From: Adiantum capillus-veneris
Lineage: Eukaryota; Streptophyta; Polypodiopsida; Polypodiales; Pteridaceae
Reading direction: 5' to 3'
Length of the DNA stretch: 60,000 nucleotides
NCBI GenBank assembly: GCA_014529385.2
Contig: CM043963.1
Location: 2,981,001-3,041,000, forward strand
A model generated the notes under the pieces. It did no database searches. It saw only the letters and a list, made by a program, of their open reading frames with translations, and had not been told where the DNA came from. Position numbers and translations under genes: made by a program. The stretch's first letter is position 1, and the number at the start of each line of letters is the position of its first letter. This document shows positions 42,377 through 55,445 of this stretch, one piece after another.

Positions 42377-42705
42377 TTAGCTACGGAATAGATAGTGTGC
42401 ACACCTATAGAGTAGTTCGAGTCGGATAATGATTGTTTCATGCAGTTTTTGATGAAATGGTTGTTTAATTAATTGCTTTTCTTCTCATGAGCGGGTGTGC
42501 ATGTGAAATTTAATGTGCTTTTCGTTGATTTTGATAAAATTTTGCAATTTAGCAAGTGGAAGTGCTGAAAATCAGAGGATTTCTATTAATTTGACTGGTT
42601 TTCGATGAAAATCAATGTATTTCTCATTAACTTGCTGATTTTAGAGTAAATTCAGTGTATTGTACTTTTTAAAATCTCTCTGTAATGCCCTTCTCTGTGC
42701 GAAGC

Positions 42706-42794
<89 letters not shown>

Positions 42795-43372
42795 TACCTC
42801 TCAACGGAGAGAGCATGGAAGCAAGGGAGTTCTTGCGCTAGGAGGGAGTCCTTGCTTTGCGTGGAACAATAGCAGAGAGAGATCGCAGGATTTGTGTTGA
42901 CGTGGAGGTTGCTTCCAACGTGGGCACTTCTTTCGCGTGTTAGCCACAAGCGGGCACAAGCCTTGACTCCTCTTTTCTCCATGCGTCACTTACTCTTGTT
43001 GCTTGCGTTCGATTTCTTTTTTCGCAGGTAGGTATGCGTCTAGTTTTTAAACTCATTTAAGAGTTTTTTTATATATTAAGTGTCCCTTTAATTGTAAAGT
43101 GGCCAGGACACATAAAGGTTTTTTTTGATAAGTATGAAACTTGCAGGTTATTAAAACTCACTTATGAAGATTGCAAAAACATATAGAGAACTCATTTTCA
43201 AGGCCTCTGCTTCTCTCCCTATGCTATCTACTCGCGCTTCCGCCATCACCTGCTTACCTTCGGACGCTTACGGCGGCGCATAGCGCTCTTGGGAGTTCAA
43301 CTTTTCGCGATTGAAAAGTGTAGAAAAGACCTAGTTTCGCGTGAAATTTTCAGTTTTTTACACATTTTGCCA
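42377..43372 (+). other. Element I leader with long GA microsatellite
   Basis: Leader of about 1 kb, AT-rich at first. A pure GA run of about 80 bp (42709-42791) lies in the middle. No ORF supported. Confidence 0.65.
42709..42791 (+). repeat. GA microsatellite, about 41 units
   Basis: Uninterrupted GA dinucleotides, the longest in the window. Frames through it give Arg-Glu or Leu-Ser repeats that are not genes. Confidence 0.95.
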
Positions 43373-43958
43373 TGGATTCCTTCAGCTTGGATGCGCAACG
43401 TGACGACACGCCAGGTAACATTCAAATTCTATTCATGCATGCTCTATACACATGGATTATGGACACTTGCTAGAGCTTCGACCAATGTGTTATCGCTCTG
43501 GAAAACGTGAACGTTCAAACGAACATTCGCTTGGTCTCTCTCGAAGGAGCCGTGCAAGGGCTTAATTCTTGGCTTACCGCTCTGAAAAATACGGCTCAGT
43601 CTACGACTGCGCGTATTTTCAAGGGCGAAATCGGGAAACCCATCTCCAACAATTGCGGACGCAGAGTGCTGCTTTTGGGCATTCACAAGGTGGTCCAACT
43701 GCCACGATTATGTACAAAACTACAAATTTCTCAGGGGAGAAGAAGGAATGTACGGAACTGGCCGTAAACAATTGGCTTCACCAGTGGACCACATATTTCA
43801 ACCTCCATGGGGAGCATGACGAACTGAGGATTCAGATGATTCCTCTTTATTTACGCAGCAAGGCGCTTATCTGGTGGCGTGATATGACAGAGAAGCTTAC
43901 AATATGGGCTGACTTTTGTGTGAAATTCAAGAAGAATTTACCTAAAGAAGTCCTTTGA
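43373..43958 (+). pseudogene. gag: Element I Gag, truncated
   Basis: Fragments of a chromovirus Gag: a helical N-terminus (VSLEGAVQGLNSWLTAL), then TTNFSGEKKECTELAVNNWLHQW, YLRSKALIWWRD and FKKNLPKEVL. It stops at TGA and leads within a few bases to RT C-terminal sequence. The zinc knuckle is missing. Confidence 0.75.
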
Positions 43959-44520
43959 AAGCTTACGCCAAATTGCTTTATTGGATTCTTTCGCAAGTTT
44001 ATCAAGGATTACTCTAAAGTTGCTACTTTGCTCACGCAACTTCTAAAAGGAGGGGTGAAAGGACCGAACGGGTGAAAGGACCGAAGACTTCGGATCCTCA
44101 CCGTAAAGGTAATCCCCCTGTTGTCTGGAATGAGCGTCTCGACGAGAGCTTTCGGACACTAAAGCACTTGGTGACTATCGCGCCAATATTGCACATTGTG
44201 GATCCTAGCAAATTGTTTGTGGTTGAAACGGATGCTAGCGATTATGCCATTTGTACGGCGTTATACTAGGATGGACGTCATGTTGCGTTTGAAAGTAAGA
44301 GAAGGAGCTTTACGTCATAGTCCACGCCTTGAGGAAATGGCGGCACTACTTGTATGGCTCTAAGTTTGTTGCATGGACAGACCATCACTCTTTGTGCTAT
44401 GTCTGTGATCAGGGTGATCTCAGAGGCCGAAAGGCTAGATGGGTTGAACTTATGCAATATTTTGACTTTGAGATCCGTTATTGGAAAGGATCCAGCAATT
44501 GAGTTGCCGATAAACTCCTG
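43959..44520 (+). pseudogene. pol: Element I RT end and RNase H
   Basis: GFFRKFIKDYSKVATLLTQL is the RT-RNase H connection; RNase H follows with VVETDASDYAI (D), a K-EELYVIVHALRKWRHYL segment in a shifted frame (E) and WTDHHSL (D), ending in VADKL-R. A 16-bp tandem repeat, GGGTGAAAGGACCGAA, near 44055-44088 breaks the frame. Most of RT is deleted. Confidence 0.8.
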
Positions 44521-45870
44521 AGGTTAATGCTTTGTCTATGGTTGAAATCTCAACGGATTTCTATCTCTCTCTCCGAGGGCTATGTCGTTCCCATAGCTAT
44601 TTTGACAAGATATGGAACGAGGTCGAAGCAGGGCATGACTCGTGTACGGGCTTGGGTGGTTCGGAGACCCAAGTGAGTCGTGCTGGAGAGACGAGACAGC
44701 GACAATATTCCATTAGAGGTGGACTATTGTTCAGAAATGGAAAAGTCTGCATGCCGGAAATCGATAAGGTTCGACAAAGGATATTGTTTGAATGCCACGA
44801 TGTTCTTAGCGTTGGACACCTAGGCATCCAAAGAAGTTTGGCTTTGGTCAAGCGATATTTCTATTGGCCAAGGATGCGCTCTTACATAGAGAGCTATGTG
44901 AAGAGATGCACTCAATGTCAGGTCAATAAGGCAGAGCGCCTTAAGAAAGCTGGCCTGCTACATCCATTGGAAATCCCAAATGCCAAGTAACAAAGTATTT
45001 CCATGGACTTCATCGTTGGTTTGCCAAATACTAGTTGGAGAAATGACGCCATTTGGGTTGTGGTCGATAGACGTATAAAAATGGCGAAATTTATACCAAC
45101 GAAGTCGACAATAAAAAGCCATGAGTTGGCGGTTTTATTTGTCGATCAGCTTTACAAGCTGTATGGTCTGCCAGAGGATATCGTCAGTGATCGAGATACT
45201 AAGTTCACTGGTTGATTTAGGCGAGATGTGTTTGCTCATCTTCAGACGAAGTTGAGTATGTTGTCTTTTGACCATCCTGAGTCCGACGGACAATTAGAGA
45301 GGATGAACCAAATGTTAAGAGGACATGTTGAAAGCTTGTCTCTCACAGGCAGTCTGATTGGGAAAGGTATCTTCCACAATTAGAGTTTGCCTATAATAGT
45401 AGCAAGCTTTTTGTTATTGGATTTAGTCCAAATTCATACTGATGTATGGATTTGAGCCTAAATATCCGATTGCTATTGGCTTAGAGAAAGTCAAGGAACG
45501 CCAAGCTCGTGATTTTTTGTATGACATGCAAGAAATGTCCGAATTGGCTAAGGATAGTATAAGAACGGCTCGTGATTGAGTCACTACTTATGCTAATCAA
45601 AAGAGATCGCCAAGGACTCTAGATGTGGGACAATGGGTCTATTTGAAGATACCTAAGCATTCCAAGACCATGCGAACGGGAAAGCATTAAAAGCTTTCGG
45701 CTAGATATTGTGGTCCATTCTTGGTCACAAAGAAAATTGGCCAAGTTGCCTATAAACTCGCTCTTCCTTCGGATGTTAGTGTACATCCAGTATTTCATGT
45801 CAGTCGCCTTAAAGAAAAATTAGGCGAAGCCGACGTTGTTGTGCCTATTGAGAAAAATGTATGGCAAGAT
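44521..45870 (+). pseudogene. pol: Element I integrase
   Basis: HHCC part (ECHDVLSVGHLG ... CTQCQ), core with SMDFIVGLP, VSDRDTKF and DGQLERMNQ (D-D-E), then a C-terminal GPF/Y region near 45700 (CGPFLVTKKIGQVAYKL). Frames change several times and many stops occur after 45210. Confidence 0.85.
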
Positions 45871-46020
45871 TTGCAAACTCAGAGGTGGTTTTAGATCATC
45901 GTACCCTGTCACTTGTGCCAAAAGGTTTATGATGAGCACCTAATTAAATGGAAGGGTCAACCTAAAAGGTTTGCTACTTGGGAATCGGTTAGAGCTTTGA
46001 AAGCTTAGTATCCACTTCAT
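45871..46020 (+). pseudogene. pol: Element I chromodomain
   Basis: HLIKWKGQPKRFATWESVRALKA matches the end of a chromodomain (hydrophobic-KWKG ... TWE), which targets chromovirus integration to marked chromatin. Two stops precede it. Confidence 0.75.
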
Positions 46021-46043
46021 TGATGAGGACATCAATGGTTCTT

Positions 46044-46056
46044 AAGGGGGGAAGTA
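46044..46056 (+). other. Element I polypurine tract
   Basis: AAGGGGGGAAGTA directly before the 3' LTR. Confidence 0.8.
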
Positions 46057-46440
46057 TGTTATGTTTCGCTCACAGGAGAGGGGATCTAGCCTAGTGTCGT
46101 CAGAATGGGCGTCCAGTGTTCGTGCGGACGTAGTGTGAACTCGGCCAACGTGGTCGGCCATTATTATAAAAGGGAGGCCATGGCCTTATTTGCAGTTATC
46201 GACCCCCACTGGCATAGTGCCAGTGGTTAGCCCGTGAGGTTAGGAGTGCACGAGGTTACCTCGAGGAGGTGAGGCCGAGGGGTATGGGACGCTCGGTCTT
46301 ACAGGTGCACGTCTATGTCCTCGAACGTTGGCCCCAACATGGGGGAGCTGTCGGATGGTGGCTATGGTCAGGTGGTTCGTTCGACGCATGTCTGTAGGCG
46401 GTCTGTGTAGCCGAGAGATCCACCCCGTGTGTTCGTTTCA
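46057..46440 (+). repeat. Element I 3' LTR
   Basis: 384 bp, TGTTATGT ... GTTTCA; contains TATAAAAG at 46165-46172. Confidence 0.9.
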
Positions 46441-48147
<1,707 letters not shown>

Positions 48148-49665
48148 TGTACAATGTAGAGGGTGGTACTATTTCAATTACCTGTTAACTTTACACAGAG
48201 CACTGAGAAGGAAAGAGAACACAGATGCGTCCAGCGACTAGAATGTCAGTGCGGACACGAGACCGACACCCTGAAGGCCCCAAAGACTGGCGCCCCTTTC
48301 GGTATTTCTTTATTCGATTTAAGGTAGATGATCCGACCACTTAGTACAAGCTTTCACAAAGCTGTCCAAACTTGGCGAGGGCTGAAAATGCAGGTTTTCG
48401 ACCCGATTTTGGCAAAATAATGACGCAAAAACCCGTGCAGGTCAAAAGTACCTGTCTAGGGCGGATTCCCTCGCTATCTGGAAGCTTTTTGGTGAGCTGT
48501 CACAGAAATTCAGCGTGCTGTAATTTTTTGTTTTTCCATGTTGGGTGCCCAAAAGCTTGTACACGCATCCCAAGGCTCTCACGAGGCTCCCCTGGTGTTC
48601 CCTTGCAGTTTAGGTGCGAAACCCTAAACCTGCAGAAAAACATAGCAGGCTGTAATTTCCTGTTTCGGATCGTTTTTAGCGGAGCGAACACACCTATGCG
48701 TGGGCCTTGATCTCCGGAGTCATGATAGAAACTCAGTACGCTGAACTTTGTGTTGATGTATGCTCATGTGTGTGTGCGTGTGGTGTGTGCTGTGTTTGGG
48801 AGCATATGTTAGTACCTAGTTCTACACCCACTATTGGGCACTGACGACGTTAGTGGGGATGTCGTGGTATTTAGTCAATACTATGCATGATGGAGCTGAT
48901 GGTTATATTGTCTTGTGGGTGACTACCATGGGTCTATATCTTGCACTTTCCTTTAAGGGTGAATCCGGGCTCATCCCGGATTCATCCAAGTATATAGAGT
49001 TTTCAGGAACTCTGCGTACCTATGGGGGATTAGCAATTAGCTAATCTGATTCCCGTTCAGAAGGCTCTTGCCTTGGCAAACGTGCATAAACCCCAGAACT
49101 GTACATATTCATCTGAGTAGCCCAACTAGTGGGGCATTACCATATGTGCCAAAAGGGGGAGAGAGCTGCACGAGAGCAAGTCATCGCGCTACATGAGACA
49201 GAGGAGAAGACAAGCGTTTCAATAAAGCTGTAGAGTTTCACCCACTACTCACACACACATTGTAGGTCACTTAATGAACCAAAAACCAGCCCCAGCCTCA
49301 AAATGGGCGCCCCCGTTTGCTGAGGTGTCCTGTAGGTTGCTCGCCTTCTGCCAAGTGTCCAGTTTGCCCCTTTTGAGTTAATTCCCTAGTTCCCACTGAC
49401 TTATAAAGTTGTGACTTTCCGAGTGGGCCAGACTTCATTTGGCGCACACAGGCTTCCATACTCATCAGAATTCAGTGCTAATTGGCTCGACCAATCCGAG
49501 ACTGACCGACCGAGACTCCCGATGTGAGAAACCTATTCGGCTGCAGCCGTTTCACACTGGCCATGCAATGTCCTTTTCAACGGTTCTGCAGAAATTAAGT
49601 AAAATAAAAATATATAGTATTTATTTACGGAAGGCAACATGAAAAATACACCTCTTGGTGACACA
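48148..49665 (-). repeat. Element J 3' LTR
   Basis: First 137 bp match 59864-60000. On the minus strand it starts TGTGTCACC, right after AAGGGTGAGG, a polypurine-like tract at 49666-49676. About 1.5 kb. The inner border rests on the PPT and the TG...CA ends only. Confidence 0.65.
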
Positions 49666-49971
49666 CCTCACCCTTGAAATACTGCAAGCGACCTCGCTTA
49701 CATGCCAATAATACATGCGGTATCTCCTGATATCACATATATTTTATGATGGGAATCCAAGGTATACATGCTTTCGAAAATGTAGCGTTGGACAATTAAA
49801 CAATCACACCAACCTGGCTACGACACATATATCAAGCATAGAAGTCTACTAGTGTACTCTTGAGCACAAACTTCTCTAGCTAAGTTATGTATGGAAAGAG
49901 TAGATACAATTGCTTAACTACTCTGCTGAGCATCATGAACCATTCTCTTGCCTTGCTCCAAAAAGGCTACA

Positions 49972-50810
49972 TCAAGTCACTGTGGGTTCCATCTGAAAGG
50001 CTTCAAGATACAATTGCAATAGCTGAGGTGAATCAATCAATTTAGACTCTTCCATCCATTTGGCATCCAACGATGGATAGTTCTTGAACTTCACCAAATA
50101 GCGTCTTGCAACCTTTCCTCTAACCTTTATTTCTTTATGTGCCAATATCTGTGCGGGAACAAGGATCTCATCCAATTCTTCCACTTCGGGTTGTTCCTCA
50201 TCAAGCATATTCTCTTGCACATCACCAATGAAGGGTCTTAGAAGGCTGACATGAAAAGCATTATGTATTTTCCAGCCTTCTGGTAGCTTCAACATGTAAG
50301 CTATATCGTTGATCTTTTTCGAAATCTAAAAAGGACCATAATATCGCATACTGAGCTTAGGAAACAAACATTCCTTGCCTTTCCTTTTCCTTAACCTAGC
50401 CTTTTCAAAGCGCAAAAGCACCCAATCACCAAGTGAAAATACAAGTTCACGACGGTGACGATCAACAGCTTTCTTTTGCTTAGCCTGAGTCTTTTCAAGA
50501 GCAATCTTTATCTTCTTGTATGTTTCATCCACATCTTGTACATACTTGTCTGCCTCAAATATCTTGTCCTTAGTCTGCAAAATGGGCGGGACTTTCTTCC
50601 CTCCTTCCACTATCTCAAATGGTGCCTTACCTGTTGACGTATGCACAGTGTTATTGTAAGCATATTCAACCAATGGGAGATAGTGTTCCCAAGTTGCCTT
50701 GTGCCCTGACACATAGCATTTGAGCAGATCCACGACAATAGAATTTGCCTCTTCTGACTGTCCATCAGTTTACGAATGAAACGAAGAAGAGAACTTTAGC
50801 GTAGTACCCA
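49972..50810 (-). pseudogene. pol: Element J integrase C-terminal half and chromodomain
   Basis: Minus strand: GTTLKFSSSFHSxTDGQSEEAN starts at the border of F, then YVSGHKATWEHYLPLVEYAYNNTVH (integrase core end), LGDWVLLRFEKARLR, MRYYGPF, then PEGWKIHNAFHVSLLRPF and a chromodomain (ARRYLVKFKNYPSLDAKWME). Two stops (near 50771 and 50327). The first half of integrase is missing because of the F insertion and deletion. Confidence 0.88.
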
Positions 50811-52142
50811 TGTAATGGAATTAGCCTTTTAGCTTCAGTTGGAGCGGAAAGTGAATAACATATTGAGCATTTCCTTGAGCATTTCTTTGTGTTTAGATGG
50901 AGAGTGAGAAGGAGAGTGCTTGGATGGAGAGAGCAACACTAACACGTTACTTCATTAACATGGCATGAACAATACTTGTAAAAGAGAGTGAGAGTTTAGA
51001 GAAATTGACACCAATAGAGGACCGGATTAGTTGGAGCCGGCCCCCCCTCCAATAGGCATTTGTATTATAGATTCTTCCATGATAGAAGGCTTGTTTAAAA
51101 TACAATTGATTGTGTTCCTTGAGACCTTCTTGATGAGGTGAAGATGGCAAGCTTCACTCACCAAGTATAGCATGGTAACAACAATAAACATGATTATCAT
51201 GAACTTGAAGAATGCCCAGCCTCAATCCCAAGACCTCAAACACCATGAAAGGTGAGGAGAGCTGGCAGGGAGTGAGGAAGAAGAGAGAAGTAGAAGTAGC
51301 TCTACGAGAAAGCAATAACCCCTTGCACATAATCACTCATAGCTCTTGTAGCATAGCTTAGCATAGTGATAATGGAGATAAGAGAGATTGATAAGTAAGC
51401 ATAAGCATTCTCTTGTGTGGATTTGCTACCATAGCCAAGAGCTTGTTGTAGTAGGCACTCAACTTCTCAAGCTTGGAGAAGAAGATGCAGTTCTTGCTTC
51501 ACAAGAGTGTGTGAAGAGAAGTATGAGAGAGAGAGAGGGCTTGTGGGATGCTCAAATGAGAGAGAGAGAAAGGTAGCTTGGTCGATCCCCCCTTTCCTAG
51601 GCTTCCCTTTAAGCTCATTGGGCCATGTAGCCCTCTAGGCAATGAGAGCTTGGCTCCCTTTGGGGCAAGTTGTGTAGTCTCTTGACAAGTGTTCTTCTTT
51701 CCCTCTTGTGAGGTTAAGCTAGCACCCCCATTGCTTAAGCACATCCCTTGCTTGCTTAAGCAGTGTGCCTCTACACCTGACATGTGGCCCCTTTCCTCTC
51801 ATGAGAGTATGGGCCCTTGGTGAGGTGCACACATACTACTCACATCCCTCCTTTGTAGGGCTCGCCCTCTTCTTTGTAGCAAGTTCTTTGAACTTGGTAA
51901 GCAGGTAGTCCCCTTGCTTAAGCACAGCCCTTGCTTAAGCAAGTTGCCCCCTTGCCTGCTTGGACCTTAATTGACTAAAGTTTAAAAATTAAAGACTATG
52001 TCTTAAGGCTTTTAACACTTACCTTTGGAGGCTTTAATGAAGTCAACCCTAACGTCTTTTGCTCTATTGGCCAGCCTTGCTCTTTGATAGACCATTTCTC
52101 ATTTGGGCCCCTTTACCATTGTCTGCTCTTTAGTCCATTTCA
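50811..52142 (-). repeat. LTR family B, copy 3 (3' LTR of element F)
   Basis: 1332 bp; plus strand TGTAATGGAATT ... GTCCATTTCA. Shares long blocks with copies 1 and 2. On the minus strand it follows TACTTTGGGAGAA (52155-52143), a polypurine tract. Confidence 0.75.
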
Positions 52143-52309
52143 TTCTCCCAAAGTAGAGTGACGAATTCTACTTGGTGTTTGAGAGACGTTGTCATCAATA
52201 ACATTATTCTAAGCATGCATACTATTTAAATTTGTGCACAATTAAAAAGAGAACTAGTCTTATAAGACAAAAACATGGATCATTTAAAAGAACTTTGTAC
52301 ATTTGCTTA

Positions 52310-53540
52310 CTCTAATGTAGCATTGTAAGCATTGACAAGATTCATACCATCCTTAAGCTGTATTCCTTGCATCTATCTAGCATCTTCAAAAGGATAATTT
52401 TTGAATTTAATAAGATACCGACGGATAATCTTACCATGTCGTAGTACCTTGTCTTCATGGCGAAGGATAGCTTCGGGTTGTAGTACTTCTTCTTGGTCTT
52501 CAACTTCGATAGGGTCTTCAATAATTGGTTCACTTAGTGGCTCTCCTTTGTAGAACTTGAGTAGGCTCACATGAAAAGCATTGTGGATGAGCCAATGGTT
52601 GGGCAATTTGAGTTGGTAGGCCGTCTCATTGATAGGCTTCAAAATTTGGAAAGGACCATAGTATCTTTTTGCTAGCTTAGCATAATACTTTTGATGGACC
52701 GTAGGATTTTTGTCTGTTGTTTGCTTTAATCGAGCCTTAGGAAACTTGAGTAAGACCCAATCATTTTCTTTGAACGTTAAGGCCCTTCTGTGCTTATTAG
52801 CAACAACTTTTTGCCTTTGTTGAGAGATGGATATAGCCTCCTTAATCCTTTGAAAAGATTCTTGTAGGTCACGGCTATACTCATCGGCGGCGAAGATCTT
52901 CCCATGTAATTTGAGTAGCAAGGGACTTTTAGGTCTTCCCTCAATGATCTCAAAAGGTGCTTTTCCCGTAGAAGTATGTACAGTATTATTGTAGGCATAC
53001 TCTACAAGAGATAAGTACTTTTCCCATTGTGAACGTTGATCTACTTCAGTAATATAAGTCTTTAGTAGATCGAGTATCGTAAGATTGGCTATCTCACTTT
53101 GGCCATCCGTTTGTTAGTGATAGGCCGAAATTCAATCTTGTTCCTAGATTTTCAAAGAGACCCTTCCAGAAATTACTGGTCATTCTAAGATCTCTATCTG
53201 ACACGATGGATGTTGGTAATCCATGGTGTTTGAAAATCTGTGATGTGAAGAGAGTTGCCATTTGGTGTGCTTTAATAGTCTCTTTGACAGGAATAAAGTG
53301 TGCTTGTCTGCTAAACCTGTCGACTATTGTCTATATTCTCGTATTCCCATGGATAGACTTGGGTAATCCAAAGATGAAATCCATGGATATACTCTCCCAT
53401 GGTGAATTTGGGATAGGCTATGGTTGGAGTAATCCAGGTTGCTTCCCTCTATCATATTTAGTCTTTTTGCATACTACGCATTTTGAAATATACTCTTGTA
53501 TGTCTACTTTCATTGTAGGCCAATAGAAATACGTCTCTAC
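52310..53540 (-). pseudogene. pol: Element F integrase and chromodomain
   Basis: Minus strand: HAPPYAGHRGIQ and CVVCKK (HHCC part), SMDFIFGLPKS, VSDRDLR, then a decayed stretch, then ADEYSRDLQESFQRIKEAI, ENDWVLLKFPKARLK, YYGPFQILK, HNAFHVSLLKFYKGEPL, and chromodomain RRYLIKFKNYPFEDAR followed by TAG where Trp is expected. Several stops and frameshifts. Confidence 0.85.
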
Positions 53541-54101
53541 TCCTCAAAGAGTAGGTTGAATACCTCTATGCCCCGCATATGGAGGAGCATGGGATTCATA
53601 CATAACTTTCTTACGAAGGGAATGGGTAACACATAGCCTATTGCCGTGGAGAAGATAACCATTCTGCAAGGTGAATGGTTCCTCTTTCTTCCCCAAAGTA
53701 AGGGCCGACATTGTGTTTCTAAAGTCAGGGTCAGTAGCATACTCATCTATCATAGAAGATAGATCATTGTGAGTAGCTATAAACACCGCTAAAAGCTCTT
53801 TCTCATAAATGCCAAAGACTCGTTCATTTGTATTGAGTCTGCCGCTCTCATATGCTATGGCATGCCCTTCTTGAAGCAAAACTGCTCTAAGGCAATGACC
53901 ACAAGCATCACATTGAACCTCAAATGGTTTTGAGAGATCGGGAAGCATGAGGACTGGTTGAGAGGTAAGCTTCTCCTTGAGCTTATCAAAAGCATTTTGC
54001 TCTTTAGCTGTCCATATATACTTAACGTTTTTCTGAGTTAAGTCGTGTAGTGGTCCTACTACTTGAAAGAGAATTTTGCTATGAAGCGTCTTATCGCACA
54101 T
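53541..54101 (-). pseudogene. pol: Element F RNase H, internally deleted
   Basis: Minus strand: QNAFDKLKEKLTSQPVLMLPDLSKPFEVQCDACG (D), then YEKELLAVFIATH (E), then a jump to IDEYATDPDF, skipping the region with the third Asp. It leads straight on into the integrase HHCC domain. Dead. Confidence 0.85.
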
Positions 54102-54138
54102 AACAATAAAGCTTCTTAGCTCATGTAGATTCCTTGGG

Positions 54139-54738
54139 TTAGGCCATGCTTTTATTACCTCTTAACTTTGATGGATCCATACGGATACCATCTTGAGAGA
54201 TAATATGACCTAGGTATTGAATCTCTTGAAGGAAAAATTCACTTTTCTTTTGGTTGAGAAAAAGCTTATTCTCTCTCAATGCTTGAAAAATCACTTGGAG
54301 ATGTTGCTTATGTTCCTCCAAAGACTTGGAGTAGATGATGATATCATCAAAAAACACTCCAATGAATTTACGGTACGATCTAAAAATTTTCTCCATTAGA
54401 CGATTGAATGTAGCTGGTGCATTAGTCAAGCCAAAAGGCATGACTAGATATTCATAAAGACCAAACGTTGTGCGAAACGCGGTCTTTAGGATATATTCAT
54501 CCACTATCCTCATTTGATGATAGCCACTCTTAAGGTCAATCCTATTGAAGTAGGTAGAGCCTTGTAGCTTATCAAACAGACCTTCTATCCGAGGCACGGG
54601 AAATCTGTTTTTGATAGTGATAAGGTTTAGTGCTCGATAGTCCACACACATACGGTATGTACCATCTTTCTTTTGCACTAAAAGGACTGGAGAACAAAAG
54701 GGAGAGGAACTAGGCCTCACCATCTCTTTGTCTACCAT
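54139..54738 (-). pseudogene. pol: Element F reverse transcriptase
   Basis: Minus strand, open for about 200 codons: [50 protein letters not shown], catalytic VFFDDIIIYS intact, FFLQEIQYLGHIIS. It is separated from RNase H by a frameshift near 54130. The N-terminal extension (54970-54740) is broken, and no protease precedes it. Confidence 0.88.
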
Positions 54739-54959
54739 TTCCTATATTTGCCTCATGATCTCCTCTTGTTGAGCTTGAGGGACTCGATAAGGAGGCTTGT
54801 TAAGCGGTGAGCTTTCTTAAAGGAGCTCAATACGATGGTCATCATCCTCTCGTTTTGGAGGTAAGTCCATAGGGATATCATGGATGAACACATCTTGGAA
54901 TCCTTTTAGAAATTAGACAAGTCTAACTCTTCTTGATTCCTACCATTTACATTTGATGA

Positions 54960-55445
54960 AACATTAGGATCAAATGGGCTTGCCATTCCGTCGAGCCCCT
55001 TGATGGATTGCTTCGCTAATAGAACCAGGCTGTTCTGAGTTGATGTATTCGGCCATCTCTTCAGGTAATCCTTTACAGAATTGCTGCCTTTGCTCGGCAA
55101 AGTCTATCTTTTGAAAGACAGTGGCTTTGAGATGTAAATCCCAAAACTTGTCTACATACTTGTGGATAGACTCACGAGAGAGAAGCTTCAAGCTGCGTCA
55201 TTCGGTAAGCACTTTATCCTTTGCATCGCTTGCAAGGAATTGCTTCATGATGGAAACTCGTAGAGTTTTCCATGTCTTTGGGGCATCGCCGTTTCCTCGA
55301 AGGCTAGCCCACCATTGACGAGCTGATTTTTGGAAGTGCATAGCGTAGCTTAGAGGACTCCGTAAAGCCCTCGTCTCCAAAGGCCGCATCAAATTGCTGG
55401 ATGAAGGCCAACACTTTGTCGGTAGCACCAAAGGTGTCATACAAC
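54960..55445 (-). pseudogene. gag: Element F Gag fragment, fused to element J RNase H
   Basis: Minus strand: FGATDKVLAFIQQFDAAFGDEGFTESSKLRYAMHFQKSARQWWASL, then FLASDAKDKVLTEW and RQQFCKGLPEEMAEYIN. It parallels J Gag (57900-57400) but differs throughout, so it is from another element. Upstream of it, in register with no spacer, lies RNase H of J (QCDACGHSLVAVLMQNGRV). Confidence 0.8.

Larger units (their letters stand above)
41985..46440 (+). mobile_element. Element I: deleted chromovirus (Ty3/gypsy)
   Basis: LTRs 41985-42360 and 46057-46440 start TGTTATGT, end TTTCA and are about 85-90 percent identical by eye, so this is an older insertion. Flanking ATATC / GTATC is a near-match target duplication. 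A Met-like PBS follows the 5' LTR and a PPT precedes the 3' LTR. gag runs directly into the end of RT, so zinc knuckle, protease and most of RT are deleted. Integrase ends with a chromodomain. Many stops; non-functional. Confidence 0.9.
50811..55445 (-). mobile_element. Element F: truncated chromovirus nested in element J
   Basis: Its 3' LTR (50811-52142, family B) sits in the J integrase. Internal pieces on the minus strand, in order: part of gag (55440-54970), RT (54738-54139), RNase H and integrase (54101-52380), chromodomain. Its 5' end, including 5' LTR and gag start, is lost at about 55445, where F gag is fused to the RNase H of J. Protease is also missing. Confidence 0.75.

Noticed and set aside
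42641-42982. Frames with long Arg-Glu or Leu-Ser repeats
   Set aside because: They are translations of the GA/CT microsatellite. The same holds near 15545, 20000, 33240, 40390, 46920 and 47560.
48372-48710. 112-codon ORF with repeated CNFLF motifs
   Set aside because: It lies in the LTR of element J; the repeated motif reflects a short direct repeat in the LTR DNA.
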